Positions 9,434-17,697 are shown, numbered from the stretch's first letter. The stretch: 64,000 nucleotides of DNA from JACJWR01 sp964474045 (GCA_964474045.1 CAYYRC010000002.1:62001-126000), one strand, 5' to 3'. The notes: generated from the sequence alone by a model not told the origin. Program-made: numbers and translations.

Positions 9434-10747
9434 ATGCCGTCCGAGCCCCTGGCCAGCCCCTACCCAGGCCCCGACCCAGACGCCGCCGCAGAGCTGCCGG
9501 CCGCAGCCGAGGTCGTCGTCGTCGGCGCAGGACTGGCCGGCCTGGCAGCTGCGATCAACCTCCAGGGCGCCGGCCACGAGGTCGTCGTCGTCGAGGCTGC
9601 CGACGCGGTCGGCGGCCGCGTGCGCACGGATGTCGTCGACGGCTTCCGGATGGATCGCGGATTCCAGCTCTACAACCCCGCCTATCCAGAGGGAAGGCGC
9701 ATGCTCGACCACGCAGCCCTGGACCTGCGCGGCTTCGAGCGCGGCGCGCTGCTACGCCACGGCGAGCGAACCTTCCGGGTCGGCGACCCGCGCAGCCACC
9801 CCGACTGGGTGGTGGATGCCCTGCGGGCCCCGCTCGGCGGCCCGCTCCCCCTGGCCCGATTCGGCGCCTACGCCGCACACTGCGCCGTAGCGGACCCGCG
9901 CTCGATCGTCGAGCGCGCCGACATCAGCATGGAGCAGGCGCTGGCTGAGCATGGCGCCGGCGGAGAGCTCACCGAGAACCTGCTGCGGCCCTTCCTGTCC
10001 GGGGTCTTCCTCGAGGACGATCTGGCCACGTCGCGACGCTATGGCGACATGGTCCTGCGATCGTTCGCCCGCGGCACGCCCAGCGTGCCGGCGACAGGGA
10101 TGCAGGCCATCGCCGACCAGCTGGCCGCCCGCGTCGTCAACCTGTACCTGCAGACACGTGTCGTGGCGGTCCAGCCGGGCACCGTGCAGACGACGCGTGG
10201 CACCATCGCCGCGGGCAGCATCGTGGTGGCGGTCGACCCGGCCAGCGTTCCGGCGGTCCTGCCAGGACGCGCGGCGCCGAGCACCAACGCGTGCACCACC
10301 TGGTACCACGTGCCCGACCAGCCCCCGCGCGAGCTGGCCGGCGGCCTGCCGATCCTGCTGCTCGCCGAGCCCGGAAGCGGGCCCGTGCGCAGCAGCGTCG
10401 TCCTGACCCATGCCGCCCCCACCTACGCTCCCCCGGGGTGCTCGCTGGTGTCGAGCACTGCGCTGGGCCTGGTCGGGGGGACCCCCGAGCGGGTCGTTCG
10501 AGACCAGCTGGCGGACCTGTACGGGGTGTCGACCAGCGGCTGGCGGCCGCTGGCGGTGTACGAGGTCCCGCACGCACTGCCGAGGCTCCGACCGCCGCAG
10601 CCCCTGCGCCAGCCCGCGGCGCTCGGCGACGGGATCTACATCGCCGGGGACCACCGCGACACGCCCAGCATTCAGGGCGCGCTGGTGAGTGGGCGCCGGG
10701 CGGCCGCGGCGATCACCGCAGCCGCCACCAGGTCCGACCCGGTGTAG
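9434..10747 (+). CDS. FAD-dependent oxidoreductase (amine oxidase / phytoene desaturase-like)
   Basis: 437-residue flavoprotein. Residues about 26-60 form a Rossmann FAD site (VVVVGAGLAGLAAAINL followed by VVVVEAADAVGGRVRT), and the C-terminus has the matching FAD segment (GDGIYIAGDHRDTPSIQGAL). This arrangement is shared by amine oxidases, protoporphyrinogen oxidase-like and carotenoid desaturase-like enzymes. Nothing in the neighbourhood points to carotenoid or polyamine metabolism, so the substrate is not assigned. It overlaps the convergent hydrolase gene by 76 nt. Confidence 0.82.
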   Translation: MPSEPLASPYPGPDPDAAAELPAAAEVVVVGAGLAGLAAAINLQGAGHEVVVVEAADAVGGRVRTDVVDGFRMDRGFQLYNPAYPEGRRMLDHAALDLRGFERGALLRHGERTFRVGDPRSHPDWVVDALRAPLGGPLPLARFGAYAAHCAVADPRSIVERADISMEQALAEHGAGGELTENLLRPFLSGVFLEDDLATSRRYGDMVLRSFARGTPSVPATGMQAIADQLAARVVNLYLQTRVVAVQPGTVQTTRGTIAAGSIVVAVDPASVPAVLPGRAAPSTNACTTWYHVPDQPPRELAGGLPILLLAEPGSGPVRSSVVLTHAAPTYAPPGCSLVSSTALGLVGGTPERVVRDQLADLYGVSTSGWRPLAVYEVPHALPRLRPPQPLRQPAALGDGIYIAGDHRDTPSIQGALVSGRRAAAAITAAATRSDPV

Positions 10748-11505
10748 GTGGCCGGGTCATGGGCGCCGCCGGGACCGACGGGCAACCGCCCATCGGTGAT
10801 GAACGCGTCCACGGCATCGGGGAACCGCTCCCCCGCGCCGCGGTTCCAGGGAATGGGGTCGCGGGTATTGACCACGTTGAGCCAGGCGCCGACCCGCCCC
10901 GGCGGCAGCGGGCGCCCCACGAAGGCGGAGCCCCACGTGTCGTCTACTCCCAGCGGGCTGCCCAACGACACCAGCAGATCGGCGCGCAACTCATGGCGGT
11001 GCAGCATGTCCAGTACCACCACCGAGCCCAGGCTGTGGGCGAGGACGACGGTGGGGACCCCGGCGCCGGCCGCCGCCCGGATCTGGTCGGCGATCGCGGC
11101 GCGCGCGGCCGCACGCAGGGTGGGCTGGCCCCGGTAGGCCCTCGCGTGCCCCATGCCGGACCAGGGCCAGCGCACGACCAGCTCGGCGGGCACGAACCGC
11201 GGCGGCCGCAACCGGTCCGCGCCATCGGTGCCTCCCGGCTCGGCCGCCAGCGCGGCCACCAGAGCGACCAGCGCGTCGCGGTCGAGGCCGGCGGCCGACG
11301 CGTCCGCCACCTCCAGTGCACCCCGGCCGTTGACGGTCGTGCTCGGGATCGCCTCGTCACCTTCCAGCACCCCCGCGTACTCGACAGTGGTCGTTGCCAG
11401 CTCCAGCTCGGCCCCGCGCCTGCGCACAGCCGCACGCAACGCTCGATCCCACCCCGGAACCGGGCCGCCGACGCCGTGCACGAAGATCACCGACGCATCC
11501 GCCAT
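10672..11505 (-). CDS. Alpha/beta-fold hydrolase, serine esterase-like
   Basis: 277-residue protein opening with VIFVHGVGG (oxyanion strand) and carrying the nucleophile elbow AHSLGS within VPTVVLAHSLGSVVVLD. The late His of a catalytic triad is plausibly in the GGAHDPATY segment. No signal peptide is seen, so it is probably cytoplasmic. The start ATG abuts a possible ATG of the divergent lipB (the shared sequence is CATATG). Its 3' end runs 76 nt into the convergent oxidoreductase gene. Substrate unknown. Confidence 0.75.
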   Translation of the reverse strand: MADASVIFVHGVGGPVPGWDRALRAAVRRRGAELELATTTVEYAGVLEGDEAIPSTTVNGRGALEVADASAAGLDRDALVALVAALAAEPGGTDGADRLRPPRFVPAELVVRWPWSGMGHARAYRGQPTLRAAARAAIADQIRAAAGAGVPTVVLAHSLGSVVVLDMLHRHELRADLLVSLGSPLGVDDTWGSAFVGRPLPPGRVGAWLNVVNTRDPIPWNRGAGERFPDAVDAFITDGRLPVGPGGAHDPATYTGSDLVAAAVIAAAARRPLTSAP

Positions 11506-11511
11506 ATGTCC

Positions 11512-11517
11512 AGTCTC
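11512..11517 (-). promoter_or_regulatory. Weak -10 box GAGACT of the hydrolase gene
   Basis: GAGACT on the minus strand, 6-nt spacer, then ATG 11505. It departs from TANNNT at the first base, but the spacing matches the other leaderless genes here. Confidence 0.35.
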
Positions 11518-11529
11518 GCGTCTTCGACG

Positions 11530-11535
11530 TACGCT
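11530..11535 (+). promoter_or_regulatory. -10 box TACGCT of lipB
   Basis: TACGCT, 6-nt spacer, then GTG 11542. This spacing decides the lipB start. Confidence 0.55.
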
Positions 11536-11541
11536 GACCAG

Positions 11542-12186
11542 GTGGAGCCCGTGCTGCTGCCGCTGGACCTGGGCCACCGGCAGATCCCCTACGACGAGGG
11601 CTGGCAGCTGCAGGAGCGGGTGCACGCCCAGGTCGTAAGCGGCGAGGCCCCGCCGACGATCCTGCTGCTCGAGCACGCGCACGTGTACACAGCGGGTAAG
11701 CGCACCGAGCCGGCCGACCTGCCCCCGCCCGACGAGCCGCTCATCGTCGTCAACCGGGGCGGTCGGATCACTTGGCACGGCCCAGGCCAGGTGGTTGCCT
11801 ACCCGATCGTGCCGCTGCGCCAGCCCATGGACGTGCTGGCGTTCGTGTGCGCCCTGGAGGGTGCGCTGATCGACACGTGCGCCGCCTTCGGGCTGCCCGA
11901 CGCCCTGCGCATTCCGGGGCGCTCGGGGGTGTGGGTGCGCGACGAGGCCGGCGAGCGCAAGATCGCGGCCATCGGCGTCAGGGTCGCCCGGGGGGTGGCG
12001 ATGCACGGGGTCGCGCTGAACGTGGACTGCGATCTGGCCGCCTACTCCCGGATCGTCCCCTGCGGGATCGCCGATGCTGGGGTGACCTCGCTGGCCGCCG
12101 AGGGCGCAGAGCTGCCTGCCGATGCCGTCGGCGAGGTGGCCACCGCGCTCGGCACGCGACTTCGCGCGGCGCTGTCGTGGAGCTAG
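11542..12186 (+). CDS. lipB: Lipoyl(octanoyl) transferase
   Basis: Moves octanoate from acyl carrier protein to the lipoyl domains of E2 and H proteins. The 214-residue protein has LLLEHAHVYTAGKRTE, the substrate-site block NRGGRITWHGPGQVVAYP, and the region RKIAAIGVRVARGVAMHG with the catalytic Lys, followed by VPCGIAD with the acyl-accepting Cys. GTG 11542 is favoured by the -10 spacing; an in-frame ATG at 11506 would add 12 residues. It is followed by lipA, the enzyme that completes lipoate. Confidence 0.93.
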   Translation: MEPVLLPLDLGHRQIPYDEGWQLQERVHAQVVSGEAPPTILLLEHAHVYTAGKRTEPADLPPPDEPLIVVNRGGRITWHGPGQVVAYPIVPLRQPMDVLAFVCALEGALIDTCAAFGLPDALRIPGRSGVWVRDEAGERKIAAIGVRVARGVAMHGVALNVDCDLAAYSRIVPCGIADAGVTSLAAEGAELPADAVGEVATALGTRLRAALSWS

Positions 12187-12189
12187 GCT
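12184..12189 (+). promoter_or_regulatory. -10 box TAGGCT of lipA
   Basis: TAGGCT overlaps the lipB stop codon (TAG). A 7-nt spacer leads to GTG 12197, so lipA can have its own leaderless transcript as well as read-through from lipB. Confidence 0.55.
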
Positions 12190-12196
12190 CGTGGGC

Positions 12197-13132
12197 GTGA
12201 CCGATGCCACCGCCCCCGAGGGCCGCCGCCTGCTGCGCCTCGAGGTCCGCAACGCCGAGGTGCCGATCGAGCGCAAGCCGCCGTGGATCCGCACCGTCTT
12301 CCACGCCGGGCCACAGTACGCCGACATCCGCTCGCGGGTGGCCGATGGCGGCCTGCACACGGTCTGCCAGGAGGCTGGCTGCCCCAATATCTACGAATGC
12401 TGGGAGGACCGCGAGGCGACTTTCCTCATCGGCGGCGACCAGTGCACGCGGCGCTGCGACTTCTGCCAGATCGACACCGGCAAGCCGGCGGATTTCGACG
12501 CCGACGAGCCACGACGGGTCGCTGAGTCCGTCGCCACGATGGGGCTGCGCTACGCGACTGTCACCGGCGTCGCCCGCGACGACTTGCCCGACCAGGGCGC
12601 CTGGCTGTACGCCGAGACCGTGCGCGCCATCCACGCCGCGGTCCCCGGCTGCGGGGTGGAGCTGCTCATCCCCGACTTCTCCGGCGACCCGGCGCTGTTG
12701 GCGCAGGTCTTCGACTCCGCCCCGGAGGTGCTGGCGCACAACCTCGAGACCGTGCCCCGGGTGCTCAAGCGCATCCGACCCGCCTTCCGCTACGAGCGCT
12801 CGCTGGGCGTGCTCACCGCGGCGCGCGCGGTCGGCCTGGTGACCAAGTCCAACCTGATCCTGGGCCTGGGCGAGACCGACGACGAAGTCCTGCAGACGAT
12901 GGTCGACCTGCATGGGGCGGGCTGCGACCTGCTGACGATCACGCAGTATCTGCGTCCGACGCCGCGGCACCACCCGGTCGAGCGATGGGTGCGCCCGGAG
13001 CGGTTCGTGGACTTCGCCGCCGAGGCCGAGCGGATCGGCTTCGCCGGCGTGCTTTCCGGCCCGCTCGTCCGCTCGTCCTACCGCGCCGGGCGGCTGTACC
13101 AGCAGGCCATCGCCGCCCGGGCCGGGACGTGA
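12197..13132 (+). CDS. lipA: Lipoyl synthase
   Basis: Radical-SAM enzyme that inserts two sulfurs into protein-bound octanoyl groups. The 311-residue protein shows both iron-sulfur motifs: the auxiliary cluster CQEAGCPNIYECW and the radical-SAM cluster CTRRCDFC. The C-terminal block (TQYLRPTPRHHPVERW) and the terminal RSSYRAG segment with the Arg-Ser-Ser cluster ligand are present. GTG 12197 follows a leaderless -10 box. A 4-nt GTGA overlap couples it to the MOSC gene. Confidence 0.96.
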   Translation: MTDATAPEGRRLLRLEVRNAEVPIERKPPWIRTVFHAGPQYADIRSRVADGGLHTVCQEAGCPNIYECWEDREATFLIGGDQCTRRCDFCQIDTGKPADFDADEPRRVAESVATMGLRYATVTGVARDDLPDQGAWLYAETVRAIHAAVPGCGVELLIPDFSGDPALLAQVFDSAPEVLAHNLETVPRVLKRIRPAFRYERSLGVLTAARAVGLVTKSNLILGLGETDDEVLQTMVDLHGAGCDLLTITQYLRPTPRHHPVERWVRPERFVDFAAEAERIGFAGVLSGPLVRSSYRAGRLYQQAIAARAGT

Positions 13133-13671
13133 CGCCCACCGGAACCGTGCTGGCGCTTCACGTCTGGCCCGACGGTGCCGACGCACCCGAGCCCAGGAAC
13201 CGCCTGGACCTCACGTTCGAGGGCGCCCCAGAGGATCGCCATGCCGGGCTGACCATGCTGTCGGACACGCGCACCAAGACGGTCTACCCTCGCGGCACGA
13301 CGATCCGCAACCATCGGCAGCTGTCCCTGGTCTCCGCCGAGGAGCTCGCCCTGATCGCGGCGAACCTGGGTCTGGACGTGCTCGCGCCCGGGGTCATCGC
13401 CGACAACATCTGCCTGACCGGCGCCGCCGATCTGACGTCGCTGCCGCGGATGACCCGGCTGGAGTTCTCCTCTGGAGCCGTGCTCATGACCGGCGGGGTC
13501 AACACGCCCTGCACCATTGCCGGCGGGATGGTCGAGCGGGCCTACGGCGGTCCACCGCGGGCGAAGTTCCCCAAGGCGGCCTGGAACCTACGCGGCATCA
13601 CCGCATGGGTGGACCGCCCCGGCGCCATCGCGGTCGGCGACGGCGTGGTCATGCACCGACCGCACCCTTGA
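13129..13671 (+). CDS. MOSC-domain protein
   Basis: 180-residue stand-alone MOSC (molybdenum cofactor sulfurase C-terminal-like) protein. The family pattern is visible: EDRHAG, then RNHRQLSLVSAEEL, then the decarboxylase-like GVIADNICLTG and the LMTGGVNTPC segment with the conserved Cys used for sulfur carriage or metal-sulfur handling. It begins at GTG 13129, overlapping the lipA stop in GTGA, so it is translationally coupled to a sulfur-inserting enzyme. The 3' end overlaps the convergent asnB-like gene by 23 nt. Substrate unknown. Confidence 0.75.
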   Translation: MTPTGTVLALHVWPDGADAPEPRNRLDLTFEGAPEDRHAGLTMLSDTRTKTVYPRGTTIRNHRQLSLVSAEELALIAANLGLDVLAPGVIADNICLTGAADLTSLPRMTRLEFSSGAVLMTGGVNTPCTIAGGMVERAYGGPPRAKFPKAAWNLRGITAWVDRPGAIAVGDGVVMHRPHP

Positions 13672-15217
13672 GGTTCCACTTCAGCGCCCCGGCGAAGTCC
13701 TTGGCCCGCTCATACACCGTGTAGTCCTCGGCCCGCTCGGCCTCGGCGACCGCCGCCGCCAGGTCGTAGTCGTTGCGCGCGAGGGTCGAGTCGAAGTCGC
13801 GCCGCATGGGGGCGTGCGCCTCGTAGCCGAACCCGCGGTACATCCGCGGCATGACCGGGCGGAAGAGCCGGATCCGCTCGTGCAGGCCGCTGGAGTACGA
13901 CATCGGGTTCTTCGGCCGCTGCTTGATGTAGGGCGGGAGGATATCCGCGTGGGCCTCGCGGACGATCCACTTCTCGATGCCCTCGCGCACCTTGAACTCC
14001 ATGGGGATCCGCATCGACAGCTGCAGCAGGTCGACGTCCAGGAAGGGCACCCGCACCTCCACCTGCCTGCCCATGGAGCAGCGGTCAACGCGCTGCAGCT
14101 CGGTCCGGCTCAGGTGGCGGATCTTCTGGCGGAACAGCGCCCGCGCCTGCTCCGGGCTGATGTCGGAGTACATCGGGTAGCCGCCGAACAGCTCATCTGA
14201 GCCGTCCCCACCGAGCACGACCTTGATCCCGCAGTCCCGGATGCGGTCGAAGACCGCCAACGACACCACGGCGTTGATCACATCGCCGTACTCGGTCAGC
14301 TCGCTGACGCGCACCGCCTCCCGCACGTCCGCCAGGCCGATGGCGCCGGGGGTCAGCTCGACCACCTCGTGCCGGACCCCCAGGTCCGCCGTCAGCCGGC
14401 GGGCGTACTGCAGGTCGGGGCTGTCCGGCGTGCCAACGGTGAAGGCGACCACATCCGGGTGCAGCTGGCGGGCCAGCAGCAGCGTCAGCGACGAGTCCAG
14501 GCCCCCGGAGAGAATCACCCCGACCGGCAGGTCGGTGTCCACCCGCCGGGCGATCGCCTGGCGCAGCGTGTCGCGCACAGCGGCCTTGGCCTCGTCGACG
14601 TCAGTGATCATGGGTTGGCCCTCGCCCAGGCTGAGCAGGTCGATGTAGGGCGAGAGCTCGGGGTCGGCATCCGGGGCCGCCCATCCGCAATGGCCGGGCG
14701 GCACCTCGTGCACGTCGACGCCCAGGTGCGCGAAGGCCTTGACCTCGGAGCCGACCAGCAGGTGGCCGTCCCGCCGCGCCCAGTACAGCGGCTTCACGCC
14801 CACCGGGTCCCGGGCCAGGAAGACGCGACCGTTGCTGCGGTCGAGGACGGCCAGGGCGAACTCGCCTCGGAACTTGAGCAGCGCGTCCTCGCCCCAGGCG
14901 AGGAACGACTCCAGCGCCACCTCTGTGTCACCGTGCGACCGCTGCGGTCGACCGTCGCGCTCCAAACTGCGGCGCAGCGCGTCGTGGTTGAAGATCTCGC
15001 CGTTGTAGCAGAGCGTCCAGCGCCCGTCCGCCGACGTCCAGGGCTGCACCGCGTGCTCGCGGTCGACGATCTTGAGCCGGGCGGTGCCGAGCAGGGAATC
15101 GGGCCGCTCGTCGGTCTCCTGCGACTCGCCCCGGGCTCTGATCGCGTCCATCATGGCTCCGAAGGCGACACGGTGCCGCCCAGCCTGCGGGCCAACGATC
15201 AACGCAATGCCGCACAT
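13649..15217 (-). CDS. asnB: Class II glutamine amidotransferase / asparagine synthase-like
   Basis: Two-domain amide transferase of 522 residues. Cys2 after the initiator Met is the glutaminase nucleophile (MCGIAL). The N-terminal Ntn domain has the glutamine-binding LCYNGEIFNHDALR, and the C-terminal synthetase domain has the ATP pyrophosphatase loop SGGLDSS and GGDGSDELFGGY. It could make asparagine. AsnB/LtsA proteins in corynebacteria and mycobacteria instead amidate meso-diaminopimelate in peptidoglycan, but those are longer (about 640). Its ATG follows the stop of the upstream gene with no gap. Confidence 0.85.
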   Translation of the reverse strand: MCGIALIVGPQAGRHRVAFGAMMDAIRARGESQETDERPDSLLGTARLKIVDREHAVQPWTSADGRWTLCYNGEIFNHDALRRSLERDGRPQRSHGDTEVALESFLAWGEDALLKFRGEFALAVLDRSNGRVFLARDPVGVKPLYWARRDGHLLVGSEVKAFAHLGVDVHEVPPGHCGWAAPDADPELSPYIDLLSLGEGQPMITDVDEAKAAVRDTLRQAIARRVDTDLPVGVILSGGLDSSLTLLLARQLHPDVVAFTVGTPDSPDLQYARRLTADLGVRHEVVELTPGAIGLADVREAVRVSELTEYGDVINAVVSLAVFDRIRDCGIKVVLGGDGSDELFGGYPMYSDISPEQARALFRQKIRHLSRTELQRVDRCSMGRQVEVRVPFLDVDLLQLSMRIPMEFKVREGIEKWIVREAHADILPPYIKQRPKNPMSYSSGLHERIRLFRPVMPRMYRGFGYEAHAPMRRDFDSTLARNDYDLAAAVAEAERAEDYTVYERAKDFAGALKWNLKGAVGA

Positions 15218-16147
15218 TCAGCCAGTCTCCTTGTCGTGGTGTTCCAGTTCGTCGTCGGCCAGGGCCCCCGCCGGCGGCGCGAAGGCCGCCGCGTGCTGCG
15301 GGTTGAGGCAGATGTGCCAGATGCGCCCCTCGTCGATCGCGTTCACGAGGCCGCGCCGCTGGTAGTCCTGCAGCACCTCCACCAGCGCACCCCGCGCGCC
15401 GAAGCGTTCGAGCCACGCGACCTCCAGGTCTGCCGCCCAGCCGCGGCAGTGGGCGCTGGGCAGGTGCGCCGAGAAGCCCAGCTCCTGCAGTCGACACTGG
15501 TCCTCCACGGCCCGGGTGATGCAGTTGACCCAGAGTGGGGGGCGTGGCTCGTCAGGGCGGCCGCGTTGGAGCGCGGTCGCGAAATCGTCGGCGACCGCGT
15601 TGAGCAGCCCGACCATGGCCGGGCGCGCATAGGGGTAACTGGGGCCCGGGGTGCCCGGGGAGGAGTCCGGGAACCAGCGGCGCACGGCGTAGTTGCGCAT
15701 CCGGGGGACCAGTTGATCTGACGCCAGCTGGAACTCGAAGCGAGCTTCGCCGCGGCGCTGGAGGTCCAGCATGTCCACCAGCTCCGCGGAGCTCTCCACG
15801 GCCGACACCGTGCGGAAGTCCGGGGTGGCGGACCACCAGGCGATGTCGATCTGTTGGCGCAGCAGGATGTCGACGTCGTGCCACGGCGTGGTCGCGGTTG
15901 CCGCCGCCCGGGGCTGGAACTGCTCGGCCAGGCGCGCCGCCCGCTCGGCGATCATGTGCGGCGACGTTCCGGCCGCCGTGAGCAGGTCCCGCGAGTGATC
16001 ATCGTTCAAGTGCCAGATGATGGCCGCAGTCAGGAACTCGGCGCCGAGGTTGCCCCGCGACTCCAGCTCCGCCCGCAGCGCAGCCACCGACCGCCGATAG
16101 GCATCGACCGCCACAGCGGGGACGACCACCGGGTCGGACAGCACCAT
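15218..16147 (-). CDS. Unannotated protein with M15 peptidase-like signature
   Basis: 309-residue protein I do not recognise as a named family. Residues 205-240 read like the M15 (VanY/D-Ala-D-Ala carboxypeptidase) core: a strand plus T-R and a Gln (VNCITRAVEDQ), then Ser231-x-His233-x-x-Gly236-x-Ala238-x-Asp240, matching SxHxxGxAxD, and later Trp277-His278 (GRIWHIC), the place of the third zinc ligand. The N-terminal 200 residues are helical and unassigned. No signal peptide is visible. It is co-transcribed with the asnB-like gene (TGA directly followed by ATG). Confidence 0.6.
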   Translation of the reverse strand: MVLSDPVVVPAVAVDAYRRSVAALRAELESRGNLGAEFLTAAIIWHLNDDHSRDLLTAAGTSPHMIAERAARLAEQFQPRAAATATTPWHDVDILLRQQIDIAWWSATPDFRTVSAVESSAELVDMLDLQRRGEARFEFQLASDQLVPRMRNYAVRRWFPDSSPGTPGPSYPYARPAMVGLLNAVADDFATALQRGRPDEPRPPLWVNCITRAVEDQCRLQELGFSAHLPSAHCRGWAADLEVAWLERFGARGALVEVLQDYQRRGLVNAIDEGRIWHICLNPQHAAAFAPPAGALADDELEHHDKETG

Positions 16148-16154
16148 GATTGGG

Positions 16155-16160
16155 ACCCTA
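16155..16160 (-). promoter_or_regulatory. -10 box TAGGGT of the M15-like/asnB operon
   Basis: TAGGGT on the minus strand with a 7-nt spacer to ATG 16147, giving a leaderless two-gene transcript. Confidence 0.6.
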
Positions 16161-16213
16161 GCGGCGCGAGCGGCTCGCACCAGGGAACGAGGGGGCGCAG
16201 CCCCAGCGTGTCG

Positions 16214-16219
16214 TACGCT
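16214..16219 (+). promoter_or_regulatory. -10 box TACGCT of the DUF4191 gene
   Basis: TACGCT, 7-nt spacer, then ATG 16227; leaderless. Confidence 0.6.
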
Positions 16220-16226
16220 TGCCGCC

Positions 16227-16937
16227 ATGGCTGGCAACGAGAAGAAGTCCGGCAACAAGACGCGCTGGTGGACGACGATCCGCCAGACCTACCAGATCGC
16301 CAGGCGCAGCGATCCCAAGATCGGCTGGATCCTGGCAGCAATCTTCCTGGGGATTCTGGTCGTCTTCGTCGTCGGCGCCCTGTTGCTGCCGGTGGGCACC
16401 ATCACCAAGGTGCTCGTCATCGTGCTGGGGGTGTCGGTCGCGCTGCTCGCCACCAGCTTCGTCTTCGGCCGTCGCGCCGAGCGGGCGGCGTACTCCGAGA
16501 TCGCGGGGCAGACCGGCGCCGCGGCGGCAGTGCTGGACTCCATGCGCGGTACCTGGTTCACCACCCCGGCCGTGGCGGTGACCAAGAACGAGGACCTGAT
16601 CCACATGGTGATCGGCCGACCCGGGGTGATCCTCGTGGGCGAGGGCGCGCCGAGCCGGATCAAGCACCTGATGGCCAACCAGCGCAAGAAGACCGAGCGC
16701 TGGGTGCCGGACACCCCCATCACGGAGATCTACGTCGGGGACGGCGACGGCGAGGTGCCGCTGCCCAAGCTGCAGCGCACCCTGGGCAAGATGCCCAAGG
16801 TGCTGCGACCGGCGGAGGTGACCGAGGTGCGGCGGAAGCTCGACGCCGCACAGCGCATGTCCAACCCGGTCCCCATCCCCAAGGGCCCGCTTCCCAAGAG
16901 CGGCCGCGCCGCGCGCACGCCCAAGAACCAGCGCTAA
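16227..16937 (+). CDS. DUF4191 membrane protein
   Basis: 236-residue actinobacterial protein, orthologous by content and position to Rv2219, which also lies between lipA and glnA1. After a Lys/Arg-rich start (residues 1-30) come two membrane helices at about 35-85 (IGWILAAIFLGILVVFVVGA and a second), then a conserved cytoplasmic domain with GRPGVILVGEG and RIKHLMANQRKK, and a Pro/Lys-rich tail. No enzymatic motif is visible and the function is unknown. Confidence 0.8.
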   Translation: MAGNEKKSGNKTRWWTTIRQTYQIARRSDPKIGWILAAIFLGILVVFVVGALLLPVGTITKVLVIVLGVSVALLATSFVFGRRAERAAYSEIAGQTGAAAAVLDSMRGTWFTTPAVAVTKNEDLIHMVIGRPGVILVGEGAPSRIKHLMANQRKKTERWVPDTPITEIYVGDGDGEVPLPKLQRTLGKMPKVLRPAEVTEVRRKLDAAQRMSNPVPIPKGPLPKSGRAARTPKNQR

Positions 16938-17001
16938 CACCCCATCCCGCAGCGGGCAGGCCCGGCCCGGCCGCGGACCAGCAACCCCCCTGCTGACCCG
17001 A

Positions 17002-17068
17002 AACTGCAGGCCTTTGTCAGCCAAAACCGCCGGCCGGCTCTCCCTTGGCTGACAAAGGCCTGCAGTTT
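17002..17068. repeat. Palindromic repeat copy 1: 24-bp perfect arms
   Basis: Arms 17002-17025 and 17045-17068 are perfectly complementary, with a 19-nt loop. The arm core reads CTGCAGGCCTTTGTCAGCC. It lies between the ends of two convergent genes. A near-identical copy is at 23920-23993. There is no T-run, so it is either a bidirectional terminator-like hairpin or a REP/MITE-like element. Confidence 0.85.
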
Positions 17069-17077
17069 GCGCCGGGG

Positions 17078-17545
17078 CTAGCGGAAGAGCACGGCCACGC
17101 TGCGGGCGGCCTTGTCGTGCAGACCGCGCTGGTCCCGGTCCCAGATCAGCGGCGGCACCACCAGGCACAGCAGCACCGTCCGGATGACCACACGGTGGAA
17201 CGGCAGCGCGCCGCTGCCGGGCACGCTGACGACCCGCACGCCGAACAGCCGCTGGCCGAACGAGGACCCGCCGAAGGTCAGCAGGACGATGGTCATGAAC
17301 GCGAAGACGCCCATCGTCGCCCAGGGGGCCACCCGGCCGTCGCGGGCGAAGAACAGCTGGGCGATGAGCACTGACGCGAGCCAGTCGACGACGAGCGCCA
17401 GGAGCCGCCGCCCCATCGGCGCCACCGAGCCGGGCCCTTCCGGCGGCAGCCCCAGCCGCTCCCCTTTGTAGCCGAAGTCATAGCCCTGGTCCTCCAGCGC
17501 CTGCTTGGGCCCCTGGAGCCAAGACGCCACGTCCCTGCGGTCCAT
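17078..17545 (-). CDS. RDD-family membrane protein
   Basis: 155-residue protein with three hydrophobic segments. The RDD pattern is present: MGRRLLALVVDWLASVLI (Arg and Asp), then GGSSFGQRLFGVRVV, and the late DRDQRGLHDKAA. RDD proteins are poorly characterised; some take part in ion transport. The position matches Rv2219A beside glnA1. ATG 17545 follows a leaderless -10 box. Confidence 0.82.
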   Translation of the reverse strand: MDRRDVASWLQGPKQALEDQGYDFGYKGERLGLPPEGPGSVAPMGRRLLALVVDWLASVLIAQLFFARDGRVAPWATMGVFAFMTIVLLTFGGSSFGQRLFGVRVVSVPGSGALPFHRVVIRTVLLCLVVPPLIWDRDQRGLHDKAARSVAVLFR

Positions 17546-17551
17546 GCGCCT

Positions 17552-17557
17552 AGGGTA
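17552..17557 (-). promoter_or_regulatory. -10 box TACCCT of the RDD gene
   Basis: TACCCT on the minus strand, 6-nt spacer, then ATG 17545. Confidence 0.55.
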
Positions 17558-17593
17558 ACTGCGGCCTGCGGAGGCCGCCGTTCCGCCGAACCT

Positions 17594-17620
17594 GTTACAC
17601 GTCGGCAACATTCGGGACAC
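17594..17620 (+). promoter_or_regulatory. GlnR-box-like site upstream of glnA1
   Basis: GTTAC-N6-GCAAC-N6-GACAC: three pentamers spaced exactly 6 nt apart, resembling the actinobacterial GlnR pattern gTnAc-n6-GaAAc-n6. It lies 21 nt before a TAGCGT -10 candidate. GlnR is the nitrogen regulator known to control glnA in Streptomyces and mycobacteria; its gene is not in this window. Confidence 0.5.
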
Positions 17621-17641
17621 TGCCGGGCAATCAGGGCTGCG

Positions 17642-17697
17642 TAGCGTCGCCGACGAGCGAGGGGGCCCGCACCCGCCAAAGGCGCGGACCCTAGGCT
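17642..17697 (+). promoter_or_regulatory. Two candidate glnA1 -10 boxes
   Basis: TAGCGT at 17642-17647 and TAGGCT at 17692-17697. Both leave a leader of 100-160 nt before the start, with AAGGAGAG as ribosome site just ahead of ATG 17807. Confidence 0.4.
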
